NCBI GenBank assembly: GCA_016207625.1
Contig: JACQPF010000283.1
Coordinates: 1 to 7,458, forward strand
Source of the DNA: Elusimicrobiota bacterium
GTDB lineage: Bacteria > Elusimicrobiota > Elusimicrobia > FEN-1173
Reading direction: 5' to 3'
Length of the DNA: 7,458 bases
Every line of letters begins with the position of its first letter. Position 1 is the first letter of the stretch. Positions 7,401 to 7,458 of this stretch are shown piece by piece. The notes beneath the pieces were generated by a model. It was not told the origin of the DNA, made no database searches, and was given only the letters and a program-made list of their open reading frames with translations. Position numbers and translations under genes: made by a program.

Positions 7401-7458
7401 CAATTGGGGCGGCACGAGCGTCGTTTCCGTGGACGGGGACGGGAACCTCGTGACCGTC
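1..7458 (+). CDS. Internal fragment of a giant YD-repeat / coiled-coil protein (both ends outside window)
   Basis: Frame 1 is open for all 2486 codons, roughly 270 kDa of protein, with no stop. Residue 1 already lies in the tail of a repeat (YEEETTTQDG) and the last residues (GDGNLVTV) are mid-domain, so the first in-frame ATG (652) is not a start. Visible order: YD-like repeats (residues 1-480), helical segment (481-643), a module seen again later (644-829), coiled coils (788-960 and 1035-1197), spacer, YD repeats (1341-1580), Pro-rich linker (1575-1692), YD repeats (about 1720-2216), the second module copy (2217-2401) and a coiled coil. YD/Rhs repeats generally form beta-sheet shells or rods in secreted or surface proteins. 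No Rhs core, toxin domain, enzyme motif, signal peptide or transmembrane helix was seen. The frame lacks cysteine. A giant secreted or surface structural protein is the likeliest role; substrate and partner are unknown. Confidence 0.95.
1441..1929 (+). other. Non-repetitive helical segment (residues 481-643)
   Basis: This stretch breaks the YD pattern. It is rich in Ala, Leu, Gln and Glu with amphipathic helix-like spacing, for example around DRLKESLRQIDALVQ and the WFKENVPGF segment near residues 538-546, then a Gly/Leu-rich stretch around 575-590. Hydrophobic runs are broken by Lys, Glu or Asp, so no membrane helix is apparent. I do not recognise a family. It sits between array 1 and module copy A, and a much shorter helical insertion occupies the comparable place before copy B (6385-6510), with possible weak similarity (LKELAPE against LKAQAPPE). 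It may be a spacer, a binding domain or a lineage-specific insertion. Confidence 0.6.
1930..2487 (+). repeat. Duplicated module, copy A (residues 644-829)
   Basis: This segment aligns to residues 2217-2401 (6649-7203). Landmarks shared at offset 1573: DxxGRA, W652, ET, and DKK at 663-665. After one single-residue gap the offset is exactly 1572 and stays gapless from EGDKVTQ (690-696) through KKEVEG (751-756), AEYD (766-769), M774, AF (777-778) and KI (819-820). By hand I count about 46 identities in the 108 columns 688-795. At DNA level 2251-2269 is identical to 6967-6985, and 2074-2087 to 6790-6803. The first part looks like two or three degenerate YD units; the last part enters coiled coil 1. 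Function unknown; it appears to be the joint between a beta-repeat array and a coiled coil. Confidence 0.85.
2362..2880 (+). other. Coiled-coil segment 1 (residues 788-960)
   Basis: About 170 residues are dominated by Glu, Lys, Ala, Leu, Asp and Gln, with heptad-like hydrophobic spacing, best in the LTKRETELATAEKTLEDAKL run (residues 862-881). Helix breakers are nearly absent except around the GDPANRDKVPG loop (920-930), which may mark a hairpin turn between two antiparallel helices. The helix resumes as KKELESAKTEFDTIQVEYNKA. It follows module copy A and precedes a small linker domain, and likely forms an extended stalk. The call is from composition and pattern by eye; no coiled-coil score was computed. 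Confidence 0.75.
2881..3102 (+). other. Small linker domain between coiled coils (residues 961-1034)
   Basis: The segment starts with a YD-like turn (DSYGNRVSW, residues 963-971), then a beta-type stretch with NPDGSVILQGV (987-997) and an Asp/Ala-rich loop. It ends in a helix (VLEYLIGEAVSDLVSALRER, 1012-1031) that leads into coiled coil 2. The end of the window (IDGSRG to VDGDGNLVTV, from about 7363) has a similar pattern, an Asp/Gly turn followed by a DG-S/N-hydrophobic strand, so it may be the counterpart after module copy B. No known family was recognised. Confidence 0.45.
3103..3591 (+). other. Coiled-coil segment 2 (residues 1035-1197)
   Basis: About 160 residues with few prolines, rich in Ala, Lys, Glu, Asp, Gln and Ser. 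Two stretches look most helical: residues about 1040-1080 (SKKLTADHDRKKAVYDSLTK and on) and about 1140-1197 (SAQGAFDAAKSDLSEAQNIY, then EDEKENTISEETAKINEEFQ). The middle (about 1085-1120) has Gly-containing breaks and may bend. Together with coiled coil 1 this gives about 330 mostly helical residues between YD arrays 1 and 2, split by the small linker domain. Assignment is from composition and spacing only. Confidence 0.7.
3592..4020 (+). other. Mixed spacer between coiled coil 2 and YD array 2 (residues 1198-1340)
   Basis: This segment is neither clearly repetitive nor coiled coil. It has short beta-type stretches (VLKNGKPVTLSAEDAMKLYD and SIELYGEKYTMADL, residues 1200-1239), then a more polar part, and a helix-like stretch AGNLAQLAGVLDEAVKD (about 1280-1296). 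The end (SSDGTLNMSRVTSQTLNKAG) grades into the first YD-like turns of array 2. The two halves each hold a short strand, a GK turn and a helix, so they might be distant copies of each other, but similarity is too weak to claim. No family recognised. Confidence 0.45.
3806..3820. other. Small hairpin GGGCAC-TTC-GTGCCC inside the CDS
   Basis: Six-base perfect arms around the same TTC loop as the palindrome at 5799-5813, but with different arm sequence. It encodes part of SGALRAQ in the mixed spacer. It lies in coding sequence, lacks a T-run and could be chance. Confidence 0.5.
4021..4740 (+). repeat. YD-like repeat array 2, looser spacing
   Basis: YD-type turns fall at residues 1356 (YDTKGRLTGY), 1385 (FDGQGRMTG), 1424 (FDKAGRVSG), 1453 (YDAEGRV), 1496 (FNARGQATG) and 1534 (YDAQGRMTRS), with a degenerate SDAQGRV at 1574. 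Spacings are 29, 39, 29, 43 and 38, so about 30 is the basic unit with insertions of about 10 residues in the variable half. One insertion is Lys/Gly-rich (DDWKKKDGKLDGPG, about 1472-1485). The Trp-x4 signature of array 1 is mostly gone, retained at W1491. The core motif places it in the YD/Rhs-like class; it ends in the Pro-rich linker. Confidence 0.85.
4298..4309. other. Short C(TTCG)G tetraloop hairpin inside the CDS
   Basis: GCAC-TTCG-GTGC has a four-base stem closed by the stable C(UUCG)G tetraloop in RNA. It encodes part of GSTSVRR, in the half-unit after the YD turn at 1424. It is short enough to arise by chance. Confidence 0.4.
4723..5076 (+). repeat. Proline/lysine-rich linker in two tandem copies
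   Basis: Copy 1 spans residues 1575-1624 (4723-4872) and copy 2 residues 1644-1692 (4930-5076), about 204 bp apart. Each starts with a degenerate YD turn (DAQGRVP and DAEGRPI), then PKV-x-RPL, EDR, GI, P-x-PG and KE. Over the 32 columns from PKV I count 17 identities without gaps. Between the copies is a Gly/Pro/Ser stretch (SGPGKPERFSPGGIP, about 1627-1641). High Pro and charge suggest an extended hinge or a binding stretch rather than a folded beta repeat. This is the only clearly Pro-rich region in the window. No known motif was recognised. Confidence 0.75.
5799..5813. repeat. Small perfect palindrome GAGGAC-TTC-GTCCTC inside the CDS
   Basis: Six-base arms pair perfectly around a TTC loop. 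It encodes part of the RRTSSS stretch after the YD turn at 1923, a local Arg/Ser run unlike neighbouring units. The same arms recur at 5920-5937, read in another frame. Confidence 0.7.
5919..5938. repeat. 20-base inverted repeat CGAGGACGG-TT-CCGTCCTCG inside the CDS
   Basis: Nine-base arms are perfectly complementary around TT; as a hairpin it gives an eight-base-pair stem with a GTTC loop. It encodes AEDGSVLD. It contains the same GAGGAC/GTCCTC arms as the palindrome at 5799-5813. No T-run follows, so it is not a standard intrinsic terminator. Confidence 0.7.
6385..6510 (+). other. Short helical insertion within YD array 3
   Basis: Residues about 2129-2170 are Ala/Leu/Ser/Lys-rich with a helix-like pattern (ESSALAALKSVLKAQ), then APPES and a polar stretch. 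It lies between YN2117 and YD2177, which are 60 residues apart, exactly two repeat periods, so it either replaces the body of one unit or is inserted in register. Its place before module copy B mirrors the much longer helical segment before copy A (1441-1929). Homology between the two is only suggestive. Confidence 0.5.
6649..7203 (+). repeat. Duplicated module, copy B (residues 2217-2401)
   Basis: This is the counterpart of residues 644-829. It starts with FDSLGRALAWRET, where GRA, W2225 and ET match copy A, then DKK at 2236-2238, EGDKVTQ at 2262-2268, a YDARG turn at 2276, FDG at 2290-2292, W2304, the helix LKEKGALLTELKENKKEVEG (2309-2328), AEYD (2338-2341), M2346 and GKIAAEEAARAV (2390-2401). 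From EGDKVTQ on, the alignment to copy A is gapless with a constant shift of 4716 bp. Identity by eye is about 43%, so the duplication is old. The copy ends inside coiled coil 3, as copy A ends inside coiled coil 1. Confidence 0.85.
7075..7368 (+). other. Coiled-coil segment 3 (residues 2359-2456)
   Basis: Ala/Glu/Asp/Lys-rich sequence follows module copy B: SEFAEAEAF, then LSDALAQAAQLVKDE, AAEEAARAVKEDALQRAKDD and, after a GTDADGP loop (2417-2423), EAAKTAREQAESVRYYAQSA. The loop suggests an antiparallel helical hairpin, comparable to the GDPANRDKVPG loop in coiled coil 1, but the helices here are shorter. The sequence leaves the coiled coil near IDGSRG and goes on to a beta-type stretch cut by the window end (SNWGGTSVVSVDGDGN). 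Assigned by composition and spacing. Confidence 0.7.

Noticed and set aside
1..7458. Rhs toxin delivery gene with a core and a C-terminal toxin
   Set aside because: No DPxGL-type Rhs core motif or toxin tail is seen, repeats are longer than usual, and coiled coils interrupt them. Such parts could exist outside the window.

Overview
This whole window (2486 codons) appears to lie inside one gene. The plus-strand frame starting at base 1 is open from first to last base with no stop codon. The reading begins part-way through a protein repeat and ends mid-domain, so the true start and end lie outside. No start site, ribosome binding site, promoter, terminator, RNA gene or second gene was found, and there is no intergenic stretch. 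All other open frames look like shadows of this one.

The protein is modular. Region 1 (1-1440) is an array of YD/Rhs-like repeats with an unusually regular 30-residue (90 bp) period and a Trp five residues before most YD pairs. Region 2 (1441-1929) is a non-repetitive, Ala/Leu-rich helical segment. Region 3 (1930-2487) is module copy A, leading into coiled coil 1 (2362-2880). A small beta-type linker (2881-3102), coiled coil 2 (3103-3591) and a mixed spacer (3592-4020) follow. Region 4 (4021-4740) is a second, looser YD array, then a Pro/Lys-rich linker made of two tandem copies (4723-5076). Region 5 (5158-6648) is a third YD array with a short helical insertion (6385-6510). Region 6 (6649-7203) is module copy B, which aligns almost without gaps to copy A and again leads into a coiled coil (7075-7368). 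The repeated order, YD array then module then coiled coil, suggests a super-repeat of about 1572 residues (4716 bp).

I found no cysteine codon in 2486 residues and no obvious membrane-spanning segment. No enzyme motif and no Rhs core/toxin junction was recognised. This fits an extended, extracytoplasmic structural or adhesive fibre protein, but that is inference.

The organism cannot be fixed from one gene. A moderately GC-rich bacterial gene of this size with divergent YD-type repeats and coiled coils resembles the giant genes reported in Candidatus Omnitrophota. I offer that as the leading guess with modest confidence; other bacteria with giant Rhs/YD or adhesin genes remain possible.
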